Below are positions 44,666 through 54,747 of a DNA stretch of 64,000 nt, piece after piece. The notes under the pieces were generated by a model, which was not told the origin of the DNA, made no database searches, and was given only the letters and a program-made list of their open reading frames with translations. The DNA is from an uncultured Caryophanales bacterium (GTDB lineage Bacteria > Bacillota_I > Bacilli_A > RF39 > UBA660). Each line of letters begins with the position of its first letter. The first letter of the stretch is position 1. The DNA lies in the NCBI GenBank assembly GCA_905206805.1, contig CAJLIR010000005.1:1-64000 (forward strand), written 5' to 3'. Position numbers and translations under genes: made by a program.

Positions 44666-44673
44666 CATACAAT
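44666..44673 (+). promoter_or_regulatory. Sigma-E-like -10 element of the cotJ operon
   Basis: CATACAAT, a close match to the mother-cell sigma-E -10 box, 18 bases before the start codon with GGGAGG between. A -35 ATA element upstream (44645-44648) is plausible but weak. Confidence 0.45.
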
Positions 44674-44691
44674 AAAAATGGGAGGAATAAT

Positions 44692-45165
44692 ATGAAAAAT
44701 TTTATAAATTACCAAAATAAAATGAACAATTTTAACGATTATGGTAATTTTATTGAAAAATATAATCAAAATAACAATCAACAAGAATTTAACAATATAA
44801 ATAATAATATGAATCAAAATTTATATGAACCATATCAAGGATTCATAAGGGGAAATATGTTTCCAAGTTTATATGATGAATATAAAATTAATAGACCATT
44901 TGAAGTGGAACCTATGAATAATCAAGCAGAACTTTTAACATATATAGATGCCTTAACATTTGCATCTCACGATTTAAATTTATATCTTGATAATTATCCA
45001 AACGATCAACAAATGATACAAAAATTTAATGAGTATAGAATTGAAGCAAACAGAGCAATTGAAAATTACGAAAATCAATACGGACCACTTTTCGTAAACA
45101 GTAAAGCTAATATGCAAACACCTTGGGCTTGGGACAATAAACCATGGCCATGGGAAAATAATTAG
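44692..45165 (+). CDS. cotJB: CotJA-CotJB fusion, spore coat protein
   Basis: 157 residues. After a 45-residue Asn-rich head comes a CotJA-like block (YEPYQGFIRGNMFPSLYDEY), then CotJB: LLTYIDALTFASHDLNLYLDNYP, YGPLFV and the Trp-rich tail PWAWDNKPWPWE. In other spore formers CotJA and CotJB are separate genes. Inner-coat component made in the mother cell. The next gene, cotJC, follows by ten bases. Confidence 0.88.
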   Translation: MKNFINYQNKMNNFNDYGNFIEKYNQNNNQQEFNNINNNMNQNLYEPYQGFIRGNMFPSLYDEYKINRPFEVEPMNNQAELLTYIDALTFASHDLNLYLDNYPNDQQMIQKFNEYRIEANRAIENYENQYGPLFVNSKANMQTPWAWDNKPWPWENN

Positions 45166-45175
45166 GAGGTTTTTT

Positions 45176-45748
45176 ATGTGGAAATATGAAAAAAAATTAC
45201 AATATCCTGTTAATATTCAAAAAAGAGATTTGAGAATGGCAAAATATATATTAACACAATACGGTGGACCTGCAGGCGAACTTGCAGCAGCTTGGCAATA
45301 TCTTGATCAAAGATACATAATGCCTGATGAAAGAGGTAAAGCTCTTTTAACTGATATTGGAACTGAGGAATTAGCTCACGTTGAAATCATTTCAGCAATG
45401 TTATATCAATTAATGAAAGGTGCATCTATTAAAGAATTAGAAGATGCAGGACTTGGAGAACATTATGCTCAATTTGGTTATGACTTATTCCCATCAGATT
45501 CATTCGGAAATCCATTCAATATGGCATATATAAAAGTCGCAGGAGATTATATTGCAGACTTAGAAAGTGATATGGGAGCAGAGCAAAGAGCAAGAGCAAC
45601 ATACGAGCATCTTATGGATTTAACAAATGATCCAGATATTTTAGCGCCACTTGCATTTTTAAGACAAAGAGAAATTGTTCATTATGAAAGATTTAAAGAA
45701 CTAAGAGATTATTATTTAGAAAAATATAAAAACAAAAAAAATTCTTAA
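45176..45748 (+). CDS. cotJC: CotJC, manganese-catalase-like spore coat protein
   Basis: 190 residues. Ferritin-like di-metal fold with QYLDQRYIMPDERGKALLTD, GTEELAHVEIISAM and REIVHYERFKELRD. AGGAGG site directly before. An IS element begins two bases after its stop codon, so read-through into the IS is possible. Confidence 0.95.
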   Translation: MWKYEKKLQYPVNIQKRDLRMAKYILTQYGGPAGELAAAWQYLDQRYIMPDERGKALLTDIGTEELAHVEIISAMLYQLMKGASIKELEDAGLGEHYAQFGYDLFPSDSFGNPFNMAYIKVAGDYIADLESDMGAEQRARATYEHLMDLTNDPDILAPLAFLRQREIVHYERFKELRDYYLEKYKNKKNS

Positions 45749-45790
45749 AATGAACTGAATCCCAAAAGTTGGACAGTTTATTAATAGTTT

Positions 45791-46603
45791 CTAATTAGAG
45801 GATTGTAACCTATAATTCACAGGTGACAGTCCTTTTAATTTTACTTTAATTCTATCATAATTGTAGTAATTAATATACTCATCTATCGCTAAGATTAATT
45901 CATCTATATTTTTATATTTATCTTCTTGATCATAAAACATTTCTGTTTTAAGTAAGCCAAAGAAATTTTCCATCATGCCATTATCCATACTATTTCCTTT
46001 TCTTGGCATACTTTGTTTTATACATTTATTTTTTAATCTTTGGTGATATGATTGATGTTGATATTGCCATCCCTGATCCGAATGAAATATTAATCCTTCT
46101 AAATTTCTGCCATCAAATGCTTTATTAAGCATATCATTTATTTGTTCTAAATTGGGTGATTTAGAAGTATTATAAGATATTACTTCACCATTAAATCCAT
46201 CTAATATTGGTGATAAATAAATTTTTTCTCCACGAAGATTAAACTCTGTAACATCTGTATACCATTTTTGATTTGGTTTATCTGCGTTAAAATTCTGTTC
46301 TATTAAGTTATCAGCAATTTTACCAATTGTCCCTTTATATGATGAATATTTTCTTTTGTTTCTTTTTAATGGTTTTAATCCTAATTCCACCATTATTCTA
46401 TAAACTTTCTTATGATTAACATTATACCCTTGATTTCTTAGTTCTAATGTAATTCTACGATAACCATATCTTTCTTTATTATTAATAAATATTTCTTTTA
46501 TTTTATCAATTATTTCTTTATTTTTATCATCTTTATCATTTTTAGATAAAGTATAATAATACACAGATTTAGCTAAACCTGATATTTGTAGAAGAATCAT
46601 CAA
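45791..46603 (-). CDS. IS3-family transposase OrfB (DDE integrase domain)
   Basis: 270 residues from its first ATG. Contains ERYGYRRI, the DDE residues in WYTDVTEF, FHSDQGWQYQ and SMDNGMMENFFG, and the closing YNYDRIKVKLKGLSPVNYR. The frame continues upstream without a start (VSELRLTYPLMILLQ), so the protein is normally made as an OrfAB fusion by -1 slippage at the A6G run at 46636-46645. Confidence 0.9.
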   Translation of the reverse strand: MMILLQISGLAKSVYYYTLSKNDKDDKNKEIIDKIKEIFINNKERYGYRRITLELRNQGYNVNHKKVYRIMVELGLKPLKRNKRKYSSYKGTIGKIADNLIEQNFNADKPNQKWYTDVTEFNLRGEKIYLSPILDGFNGEVISYNTSKSPNLEQINDMLNKAFDGRNLEGLIFHSDQGWQYQHQSYHQRLKNKCIKQSMPRKGNSMDNGMMENFFGLLKTEMFYDQEDKYKNIDELILAIDEYINYYNYDRIKVKLKGLSPVNYRLQSSN

Positions 46604-46635
46604 TGGGTATGTTAGCCGAAGTTCACTAACAACAT

Positions 46636-47142
46636 TTACTTTTTCTTCTGTTGTTGATTCTTCCTTGCTTGAACAACGGCTCTCAATTTTTTTGAGTATT
46701 CCAGCTCAGCTTTTAAATATAAATTTTCTTCTTCTAATCTTTTTATTTTTTCTTTATCTGTTTCATTTTCTTTTTTCTTTGTTACTTTAGGCATAGTTGG
46801 CCGACCTCGCTTTCGTTCAACTATATTATAATTCATTTCTTTATATTTTTTTATCCAATTAGCAAGAATTCCAGGATTTAATAAACCTTCATCAATAGAT
46901 ACTGAAGTTATTTATTCATTATTTAATAATACACGATTAATAATTTTTTCTTTTTGATTAGAGGAATAATATTTATTTTTAGTTGCTCTTAGAATATCAT
47001 AACCATGTACTTCAATTAATTTATAAATATATTTTACTGTTGTCTCTCTAACTTTATATTTATTGGATATTTGTATTATTGACATTCCATTCTTTTTATC
47101 ACTATACATATTTATTTTATCTTCATAAGTTAATTTCGACAT
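46636..47142 (-). pseudogene. IS3 OrfA with in-frame stop
   Basis: One frame holds the helix-turn-helix start (MSKLTYEDKINMYSDKKNGM) and the leucine-zipper end (KIKRLEEENLYLKAELEYSK). It is interrupted by a TAA at 46912-46914 without any frameshift. The transposase cannot be made from this copy unless the stop is suppressed. Confidence 0.85.
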
Positions 47143-47198
47143 ATAAAAACCTCGTTTCCATGTCCAAGAAACGGGGTTCATATCAAAATAAGAATTTT

Positions 47199-47366
47199 TT
47201 ATTTGCTTTGATTATTTCTTTGTGCTTTTCTTGCATCTCTACAAGCTTTACATCTTTGAGGTTTATTAGTAAAACCTTTTTCTTGATAAAATTGTTGTTC
47301 ACCAGCAGTGAAAACAAATTCAGCACCACAATCCTTACATTTTAAAGTTTCATCTTTAAATTCCAT
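47199..47366 (-). CDS. Small zinc-ribbon protein
   Basis: 55 residues with two CxxC knuckles (CKDCGAEF and CKACRDA) and a basic tail, the pattern of the probable zinc-ribbon family zf-trcl. AGGAGG lies eight bases before the ATG. Likely a nucleic-acid-binding or assembly-site protein; function unknown. Confidence 0.8.
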   Translation of the reverse strand: MEFKDETLKCKDCGAEFVFTAGEQQFYQEKGFTNKPQRCKACRDARKAQRNNQSK

Positions 47367-47538
47367 TGCATATACCTCCTTTTTTTGATTTTGATTTAAA
47401 AATTTATTTGGCTTTCAAAAAAAGAAAGATACGAAATAAAATTAAACCATCTATAATATAGCATTAATTAATAAAAAAATCAATATACAAAAAATTAATA
47501 TTTATCACACTATAACATATTATTTATTGAGGTGTTTT

Positions 47539-48525
47539 ATGAAAAAAATATTAGTTTTATTTGGTGGCAATTCTACTGAACACTATGTATCTTGTAAATC
47601 AGCAAAAAGTATTTTAGAAAATATTGATAAAAAATTATTTAACGTTACAAGTGTAGGCCTTGACTTAAATAATGAATGGTATATATATGAAGATAAATTA
47701 GAATATTTAGAAGAAGGAGATTGGATAGACAAAAATGTTATAAAAGTAGAAAATATAATCAGCTTCTTAAAACAATTTGATGTTGTATTTCCAGTAATTC
47801 ACGGTAATACAGGAGAAGACGGAAAAATTATAGGATTACTAGAACTTTTTAATATAAAATATGTAGGATGTAATTTAATCAGTAGCGCAATTGGATTTGA
47901 TAAAGGGTTTTCTAAATATATCTTCAACGAACTAGGAATACCACAAACAAAATATTTAATTATTCAAAATGACATTAATATTAAAGTTATAGAAAAAAAT
48001 TTAAAATATCCTATGATAATAAAACCAGCTAATGGAGGTTCATCAATTGGTATATCAAAAGCTAACAACAAAAAAGAATTAATTAACACAATTAAAATAG
48101 CCCAAAAATACGATAAAAAAATAATTGTTGAAGAATTCATCAAAGCAAGAGAATTAGAAATAGCCATATTAGAAGACAAAAAATTAATAATATCTGATCC
48201 AGGTGAAATATTATCAGGTAATGATTGGTATGACTATGATGCAAAGTATAGCAATAAGGATTCAAAAACAATAATCGCAAATATTCCAAAAAACATAAAA
48301 AATTCAATTAAAGAATATGCTAAAAAAGCATTTATCGGAATAAATGCTAAAGGTCTAGCGCGTATTGATTTTTTCTATAAACCAGATACTGATGAAATTT
48401 TTATTAATGAAATAAATACACTACCAGGGTTTACTACAATTAGTATGTATCCTAAATTAATGGAAAACGAAAAAATTTCTTATAAAAATTTAATTACAAA
48501 ATTAATTAACAATTCTTATTATTAA
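47539..48525 (+). CDS. ddl: D-alanine--D-alanine ligase
   Basis: 328 residues from ATG 47539; the TTG at 47527 overlaps the GAGGTG site. FGGNSTEHYVSCKSA, HGNTGEDGKIIGLLEL, KPANGGSSIGISK, the ATP/Mg residues EINTLPGFTTISMYPKL. Makes the D-Ala-D-Ala dipeptide for peptidoglycan. Its end overlaps the converging ABC-F gene by 20 bases. Confidence 0.95.
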   Translation: MKKILVLFGGNSTEHYVSCKSAKSILENIDKKLFNVTSVGLDLNNEWYIYEDKLEYLEEGDWIDKNVIKVENIISFLKQFDVVFPVIHGNTGEDGKIIGLLELFNIKYVGCNLISSAIGFDKGFSKYIFNELGIPQTKYLIIQNDINIKVIEKNLKYPMIIKPANGGSSIGISKANNKKELINTIKIAQKYDKKIIVEEFIKARELEIAILEDKKLIISDPGEILSGNDWYDYDAKYSNKDSKTIIANIPKNIKNSIKEYAKKAFIGINAKGLARIDFFYKPDTDEIFINEINTLPGFTTISMYPKLMENEKISYKNLITKLINNSYY

Positions 48526-50113
48526 TATTATAATAATAATCCAATAATTCATCACTATAATTTGTTATTTTACCACTTGGTAATATTAACATTCTATCAA
48601 TTCCTATTTGATTAACAAAATGTTTGTTATGACTAACCAAAATGATAGTACCTTCATAATCGGCAAAATTTTGTCCGATTATTTTTTGAGTTTCTGGATC
48701 TAAATGATTAGTTGGTTCATCTAGTAACAATAAATTGGCTTTTTTTAACATTATTTTAAGTAATGATAATCTTGCTTTTTCTCCTGGTGATAAAACGTTA
48801 ACAAGTTTAAAAGCATCATCACCATAAAAAAGAAAACTTCCCAATAAACTCCTAAGTTCATTAATACTATATTCTTTTGAATCAATATTTTCAAAAACAG
48901 TTTTATTTAAATCTAATAATTCTTGCTCTTGGGCATAATAAGCAATATCAGTTTTACTACCATAACTTATAGATCCATTTTGTATTTTCAAAATTCCCAT
49001 TATAAGTTTTAATAAAGTAGTTTTTCCTACACCATTTTCACCAACAATTAAAAATCTTTCATGATTATTTATTACAAACGATAAATTTTTTATAAGTAAT
49101 TTATCATAACCAAAATCTACATTATTTAATGTTAATGGAATCTTTGAACCATCTCTAGCAGGCTTAATTTTCATCTTAACAGTTTTATATTCCTTATCAC
49201 GTTCAATATTATTTTGCATTTTTTTATTAAGTAATTTTTCTCTACTTTGTGCCATTCTTTTTCTTTTACCAGAAGAATTACTATATAATAAAACTATATC
49301 TCTCAATTTTTGTTGTTCTTTTAATTCTTGGGCAATTAATCGTTCCTTATTTTCCTTTTGAAATTCATATTTCTTAAGAAAAGTATTATAATCACCATTA
49401 AAAATTTGAATATTTTTATTTGCTTTATCAATATACATAATTTTATTAGTAATACTGTTTAAAAAATCAATATCATGAGATATTACAAGTATAGTCCCTT
49501 TATATTTCTTCAAATAATTAGTAACATATTCTCTAGTTTCAACATCTAAATGGTTTGTAGGTTCATCTAATAAAAATATTGATGATTTAGAATATAAAAG
49601 ATGAGCAAAAGCAATTTTTGATTTTTGACCTCCAGATAAATCATTCATTTTTAAATCTAATAAATTATAATCAATATGCATATTTTCAATTATTTCAAAC
49701 AAAATATTTTCTGCATTATATACATCATAATAATCCAACATTTCCTGTACATTAGCAATTTTTTTAAGTATTTTATCTTGTTCATTTATAGAAGCAACCG
49801 AAACATCATCATATAGTTTTTTTAGTTTTTCTTCCAATTTTGATATTGGTCTAGCACTTAATAAATAATCTAATACAGTAATATCATTTGGAACAATAAT
49901 TTCCTGAGGTAAATAACCTATAGAATCCTTTTTTTCTAAAATAATCTTTCCACTATCTAATTTAGTATCACCTAAAATAACATGAAAAAGAGTTGATTTA
50001 CCAGCTCCATTTACACCTACAATTCCAACTTTGTCATTATTATTTAACGAAAAATTAGCATTTTTATAAATGACATTCACACCAAAACTTAAATTTAATT
50101 CAACCCCTCGCAT
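48506..50113 (-). CDS. ABC-F family ATPase
   Basis: 535 residues with two ATPase halves: GVNGAGKSTL/LSGGQKSKIAFA/FLLDEPTNHLD and GENGVGKTTL/LSPGEKARLSL/LLLDEPTNHLD, joined by a charged linker (about residues 235-300). No membrane segments. Members act on the ribosome as translation factors or protect it from antibiotics; this one resembles the housekeeping YdiF/Uup group more than the resistance types. Confidence 0.93.
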   Translation of the reverse strand: MRGVELNLSFGVNVIYKNANFSLNNNDKVGIVGVNGAGKSTLFHVILGDTKLDSGKIILEKKDSIGYLPQEIIVPNDITVLDYLLSARPISKLEEKLKKLYDDVSVASINEQDKILKKIANVQEMLDYYDVYNAENILFEIIENMHIDYNLLDLKMNDLSGGQKSKIAFAHLLYSKSSIFLLDEPTNHLDVETREYVTNYLKKYKGTILVISHDIDFLNSITNKIMYIDKANKNIQIFNGDYNTFLKKYEFQKENKERLIAQELKEQQKLRDIVLLYSNSSGKRKRMAQSREKLLNKKMQNNIERDKEYKTVKMKIKPARDGSKIPLTLNNVDFGYDKLLIKNLSFVINNHERFLIVGENGVGKTTLLKLIMGILKIQNGSISYGSKTDIAYYAQEQELLDLNKTVFENIDSKEYSINELRSLLGSFLFYGDDAFKLVNVLSPGEKARLSLLKIMLKKANLLLLDEPTNHLDPETQKIIGQNFADYEGTIILVSHNKHFVNQIGIDRMLILPSGKITNYSDELLDYYYNINNKNC

Positions 50114-50127
50114 AACAACACAACCTT

Positions 50128-50985
50128 CTATTTAATTAAATATTTTTTTCTATTAAAATCTTCAATTTCATCTAAAATATAAAATGGATTTAAATTTTTT
50201 AATGTAGTCATAAAATTATTATTTTTTGATGATATATATTTATATAAATCAGAATAACTATCATCACACAAATAAAGATTAGAAGTAAAAATCGTAAAGC
50301 TATATAAACACTTTTTTATATTAACTAACTCTTGCCATAATTTATTAATATCACTCGAATTTTTTTCTAAAATATCTATATAATTACTGAAACAATTAGA
50401 ATTATTATATAAATTCATATATGTATATGAATCACCTAATAAAATACTTCTTAAAACATGAACATCATTAACTAAATAAGAATAATTTATGAGTTCATAC
50501 ATACTCATTTCTTCAATATTATCAACAGCATTTTTAAATATAGTAACTCTAGCTAAAAAAGTTAAATAGTTAAAACCAACATAATTAAAAATTAAAGACA
50601 ATTTATTTACAATACTTTTTTCATAAGAATTACAATTAGAATAATATCTATTAACATCAACCTCATCATAATAACTCATTAAATAATCATTAGAAATAAT
50701 ACTTGCAAAATCATTATTATTCATAAAACAATTGTATAAAACATTTTTATTACTAGCATAATTACTAATATATTTAACAATATTACTTGAATTGTAATCA
50801 TTAATATTATTTTTATTTTTAACATAATAATTTGCAAACAGTATATCCATTAAATCATTATCAAAAAAATTTGTACTTTTAATTTTTTGTTGAAACGTAT
50901 TAAATGATTTAAAAGATATTGATTCGTTACAAAATTCATTTAATTTTTCTTGTAATATTACCATTTTTATAATTCTAGCATCCAT
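50128..50985 (-). CDS. Hypothetical Asn/Tyr/Ser-rich protein
   Basis: 285 residues, predicted soluble and helical, very rich in Asn, Tyr and Ser. No recognised motif. It starts 15 bases after the end of the gene at 51000-52025, which has the same composition and style, so the two may be related or partners. Function unknown. Confidence 0.6.
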   Translation of the reverse strand: MDARIIKMVILQEKLNEFCNESISFKSFNTFQQKIKSTNFFDNDLMDILFANYYVKNKNNINDYNSSNIVKYISNYASNKNVLYNCFMNNNDFASIISNDYLMSYYDEVDVNRYYSNCNSYEKSIVNKLSLIFNYVGFNYLTFLARVTIFKNAVDNIEEMSMYELINYSYLVNDVHVLRSILLGDSYTYMNLYNNSNCFSNYIDILEKNSSDINKLWQELVNIKKCLYSFTIFTSNLYLCDDSYSDLYKYISSKNNNFMTTLKNLNPFYILDEIEDFNRKKYLIK

Positions 50986-50999
50986 AATTTTACTCCTAT

Positions 51000-52025
51000 C
51001 TATATATAATATTTTTTTAACTTTTCATTCAGATTATATTTTTCATATAAACTATCATCACTTTCAAAATCAACCATATCCTTAGTTATATTATTAAAAT
51101 AAAAATTACCAATTAGATATGCTGAAAAACAATTATTATTTACAAAGTTAAAAAATAATTCATTAAATGATATATTATTATCATTTATTAATTTATAAAA
51201 TTCATTATCTACACTTGATAATATTTCAGAATCATATATTTTTGAAAAATAAATATCACAATATAAATTCTTTAACATTATACTAAAATAATGTTTTATA
51301 TAATAAAAATTTTTATTAGAATTTATATCATTAATTAATGCTTTTAAAGATAGGATTTTTTTAACCTTTTCTAAATCATCTACATTAGATACAATTTGAT
51401 TTTTAGCTTCATGTAAATTATTAAATAAACTTACATCAAATAATGTTTCAATATTATTACAAATTTCAACAACATCATCAACTAAATATGCTTCCTCTGT
51501 AATGTTTAAACTTATGTCATTAAAAAAAAGTGCATAATTATACTTATTCTTTTTACAAATATTAATATACCTTTTATTTTTCATTAGTGATAATGCAATT
51601 TTTTTCTTTCTTGCTTCAGAATAATCTAAATATACAACAAATGTATCAATTATATCATTACATAATTCAAAATCACTAAATATGTCTATCAACATTTTAT
51701 TTCTCTTTAAACTTGAACTATTCAAATATTCCAAATATTCTTGATTATCTGTATTTTCATATTCATTCATTAAGATATATACAGCATACATCAAATTGTA
51801 TAAACAGTTTTTTTTATCAATATTTTTATATTCTTCACAATCATAATAATCCTTGTTAAACTCATTTAAATTTGTTGTGTTATTATTAAAATAATTAAAT
51901 ATATTTTTGTTTATTAATTCATAATCAGAATCCAAATCACTTGAAACAACATTGTTATATAAATCTTCAAATAAACCAATTAAATATCTTATATATACTA
52001 ACATTTTATCCATAATACACCCCAA
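51000..52025 (-). CDS. Hypothetical Asn/Asp/Tyr-rich protein
   Basis: 341 residues, helical, acidic, no membrane segment or known domain. Contains repeated short Asn/Tyr clusters such as DYYDCEEYKNIDKKNC. Forms an apparent two-gene unit with the next gene downstream. The start may be Met5 rather than Met1. Confidence 0.6.
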   Translation of the reverse strand: MGCIMDKMLVYIRYLIGLFEDLYNNVVSSDLDSDYELINKNIFNYFNNNTTNLNEFNKDYYDCEEYKNIDKKNCLYNLMYAVYILMNEYENTDNQEYLEYLNSSSLKRNKMLIDIFSDFELCNDIIDTFVVYLDYSEARKKKIALSLMKNKRYINICKKNKYNYALFFNDISLNITEEAYLVDDVVEICNNIETLFDVSLFNNLHEAKNQIVSNVDDLEKVKKILSLKALINDINSNKNFYYIKHYFSIMLKNLYCDIYFSKIYDSEILSSVDNEFYKLINDNNISFNELFFNFVNNNCFSAYLIGNFYFNNITKDMVDFESDDSLYEKYNLNEKLKKYYI

Positions 52026-52055
52026 AAAACTTATTAATCAAATATTATAAACTAA

Positions 52056-52087
52056 AAAAATAGAAAAGTAAATACACCTTTCTATTT
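52056..52087 (-). terminator. Terminator overlapping the typA stop
   Basis: AAATAGAAAGG/CTTTTCTATTT hairpin followed by T residues on the minus strand. Confidence 0.75.
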
Positions 52088-53887
52088 TCTACTATCGAAC
52101 TTTTTTCTCTCATTAGTATTTAATATTTTTTTTCTAAGTCTTATATGATTTGGAGTAACTTCAACTAATTCATCAGAATTAATATAATCAAGTGCGTATT
52201 CCAAAGTAATTACACGAGGACGTTTTAAAACAACAGTATGATCTTTACCAGCACTTCTTGTATTTGTTAAATTTTTACCCTTTACAACATTAACTGCTAA
52301 ATCGTTATCTCTTGTATGTTCTCCAACAATCATACCTTCATATATATCTTCACCTGGTTCAACAAACATAATACCACGGTCTTCTAATTGACCTAAAGCA
52401 TAAGCAGTTGATTTTCCATTTTCCATTGATACTAAAACACCTAAACTACGTTCACCAATATCAACAGATTCAAAAGGTCTATACTCTTTAAATGTATGGT
52501 TAATAATACCATATCCTTTTGTCATAGTCATAAAATCAGTTGTAAAACCAATTAATCCACGTGATGGTATTGTATATAAAAGTCTAACTAAACCATTATA
52601 GTTTGTCATATTTTCCATAATTGCGCCACGAACACCTAATTTTTCGATTACATTTCCAACACTTTCTTCAGGACATTCAATTTGTAACTCTTCAAAAGGT
52701 TCACATTTAACTCCATCAATTTCTTTTATAATTACTTCAGGTTTAGAAACTTGAAGTTCAAATCCCTCACGACGCATATTTTCGATTAAAATTCCTAAGT
52801 GCAATTCACCACGACCAGATACAATCCAAGATTCATTTTCACTAGGTACAACACGTAAGCTTACATCCTTCTCAGTTTCCTTAAATAAACGTTCTTCAAT
52901 TTTACGAGCAGTTAAAAATTTACCATCTTTTCCACTAAATGGACTAGAATTAACACCAAATTTCATCTGTAATGTAGGTTCATCAATTCTTAAAATTGGT
53001 AGGGCTTCTTCGCTTCCTATTTCACATACAGTTTCACCTACTGAAATATCAGGTAAACCTGCAATTGCAACTATATCACCGGCATGTGCTTCTTCTATTT
53101 CAATTCGTTTTAATCCTAAAAAACCAAACATTTTTTGAATTCTAAACTGTTTAATTGATCCATCTAAACGAACACACGAAACCATTGAATTAACCTTCAT
53201 AGTTCCTCTTTTAATTAAACCTATACCAATTCTACCTACGAAATCATTATAATCTAATAATGCAGGTTGAAATTGAAGTGTTCCGCTACTTACTTTAGGT
53301 GCAGGAATATAATTAACAACTGTATCTAAAATAGGATCCATAGTAGGTTTTTGTGTTGTAACATCAGGATCAAAACTTGATGTACCAGCAAGTCCTGATG
53401 CATAAATAATTGGGAATTCTAATTGTTCTAAATCAGCGCCAAGTTCAATAAATAAGTCATATACTTCTTCTACTACTTCTTTTGGCCTTGCAGTTGGTTT
53501 ATCGATTTTATTAACAACTAAAATAGGAACAACTCCTGCTTCTAATGCCTTCTTCAAAACAAATCTTGTTTGAGGCATAGTACCTTCATAGGCATCAACA
53601 ATTAATAAAACACCATCAACCATATTCATTATACGTTCTACTTCTCCACCAAAATCAGCGTGTCCTGGTGTATCTAGTATATTAATTCGAGTTCCCTTAT
53701 AATCAATAGCAGTAGTTTTTGCTAAAATTGTAATACCACGTTCACGTTCAATATCATTTGAATCCATTACTCTTTCTTGAACCTCTTCATTTGCTCTAAA
53801 AGTTCCAGACATTTGTAATAGTTTATCAACTAATGTTGTTTTTCCGTGGTCAACATGCGCTATAATCGCAATATTTCTTATTTCCAT
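52082..53887 (-). CDS. typA: Ribosome-binding GTPase TypA/BipA
   Basis: 601 residues. G domain with AHVDHGKTTLVDKLL, ERERGITILAKT, DTPGHADFGGEV and NKIDKPTARP, then EF-G-like domains III and V and the BipA-specific C-terminus. Translation-associated GTPase for stress and low-temperature ribosome assembly. Ribosome-binding site GAGGAAG. Confidence 0.98.
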   Translation of the reverse strand: MEIRNIAIIAHVDHGKTTLVDKLLQMSGTFRANEEVQERVMDSNDIERERGITILAKTTAIDYKGTRINILDTPGHADFGGEVERIMNMVDGVLLIVDAYEGTMPQTRFVLKKALEAGVVPILVVNKIDKPTARPKEVVEEVYDLFIELGADLEQLEFPIIYASGLAGTSSFDPDVTTQKPTMDPILDTVVNYIPAPKVSSGTLQFQPALLDYNDFVGRIGIGLIKRGTMKVNSMVSCVRLDGSIKQFRIQKMFGFLGLKRIEIEEAHAGDIVAIAGLPDISVGETVCEIGSEEALPILRIDEPTLQMKFGVNSSPFSGKDGKFLTARKIEERLFKETEKDVSLRVVPSENESWIVSGRGELHLGILIENMRREGFELQVSKPEVIIKEIDGVKCEPFEELQIECPEESVGNVIEKLGVRGAIMENMTNYNGLVRLLYTIPSRGLIGFTTDFMTMTKGYGIINHTFKEYRPFESVDIGERSLGVLVSMENGKSTAYALGQLEDRGIMFVEPGEDIYEGMIVGEHTRDNDLAVNVVKGKNLTNTRSAGKDHTVVLKRPRVITLEYALDYINSDELVEVTPNHIRLRKKILNTNERKKFDSRK

Positions 53888-53968
53888 AAATACACTTCCT
53901 CTTTGACTGGAGTATTATATCACAATAAATATAATAAAGTAAATATTTTTTTCATTAACAAATAAAAT

Positions 53969-54658
53969 TTATAGTTCTTTATAATTTCTTAAAATTTGTT
54001 TATACTGTTTTTTATTTTCTAGCAACCATTTTTTATAACTTTTACTTGATGGTTGGTAAGAAAAGAAATCATAGTGACCAGTAATTTTAATATTGATACT
54101 TATAATGAAGTTATATATATTATTATTCAAATCTTTATAAATACATAAAATTCTATTATGATCTTCGATTGCAATATTGCTATCATTTATAATCGAACTA
54201 ATAATTCTAGCTTGAACTTGTTTTTCATAATTTGCTGCTATATCGAAAGTAGTAAAAAGTTTTTGATTTCTATTTTCACTATTTTCCTGTGTTCCATCAA
54301 TAGGCTTACCAGTTAATAAATTATAAAATCTTATATTAGTAGCAACACCATATCCAATGTTTTCAATTAAAAGATTAACTGCAATATCTTTTTCATTTTC
54401 TTTTAAGTTAATACTATTCAAATTAATATCACCATTAGTATTTAAATAATTTCTGCCAAGCAAAATTAAATAATATCTATATTTGTCAATTGAATCACAA
54501 TCGGAAACTTTCTTTAATGCTAAATAAGGTTTATGATTTTCTCTATTTTCATTTTTAATACGATTATTTACTGTAAATATAGTAGCATATACAGGAATAG
54601 CAACAGTAAGTAGTGGCCATATAAAACCAGTCCAAGTTTCTAAAAAATAATCTCTCAT
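53969..54658 (-). CDS. Hypothetical protein with N-terminal membrane anchor
   Basis: 229 residues: one membrane helix (about residues 12-32) then a soluble, mostly beta domain (ALKKVSDCDSIDKYRYYLIL and following) that resembles the extracytoplasmic or regulatory domains of small anchored proteins. No family identified. It lies next to the nucleotidyltransferase-like gene but is separated from it by a terminator hairpin, so joint function is only a possibility. Confidence 0.5.
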   Translation of the reverse strand: MRDYFLETWTGFIWPLLTVAIPVYATIFTVNNRIKNENRENHKPYLALKKVSDCDSIDKYRYYLILLGRNYLNTNGDINLNSINLKENEKDIAVNLLIENIGYGVATNIRFYNLLTGKPIDGTQENSENRNQKLFTTFDIAANYEKQVQARIISSIINDSNIAIEDHNRILCIYKDLNNNIYNFIISINIKITGHYDFFSYQPSSKSYKKWLLENKKQYKQILRNYKEL

Positions 54659-54690
54659 ATAATCACTCCAATATCATCTAAATTATAGCA

Positions 54691-54718
54691 AAAATAGACT
54701 TAAAAGTCTATTCTAAAA
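54691..54718. repeat. 28-bp direct repeat, left copy
   Basis: Identical over 28 bases to 58230-58257. Contains the palindrome AGACTTAAAAGTCT, so it also works as a terminator. The two copies bracket the 1091-codon gene. Confidence 0.85.
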
Positions 54719-54747
54719 ATTTTTCTATAAAATTTTTAAATAATAAA

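Larger units (their letters stand above)
45751..47180. mobile_element. IS3-family insertion sequence (IS150 group)
   Basis: 1430 bp with imperfect terminal inverted repeats beginning TGAAC at each end and both containing TTGGACA. Encodes orfA and orfB with a -1 frameshift site. No target duplication is obvious. Inserted right after the cotJC stop. Confidence 0.9.

Noticed and set aside
45748..47183. Target-site duplication of the IS3-family element
   Set aside because: The flanking bases (AAA on the left, TAT on the right) do not match.
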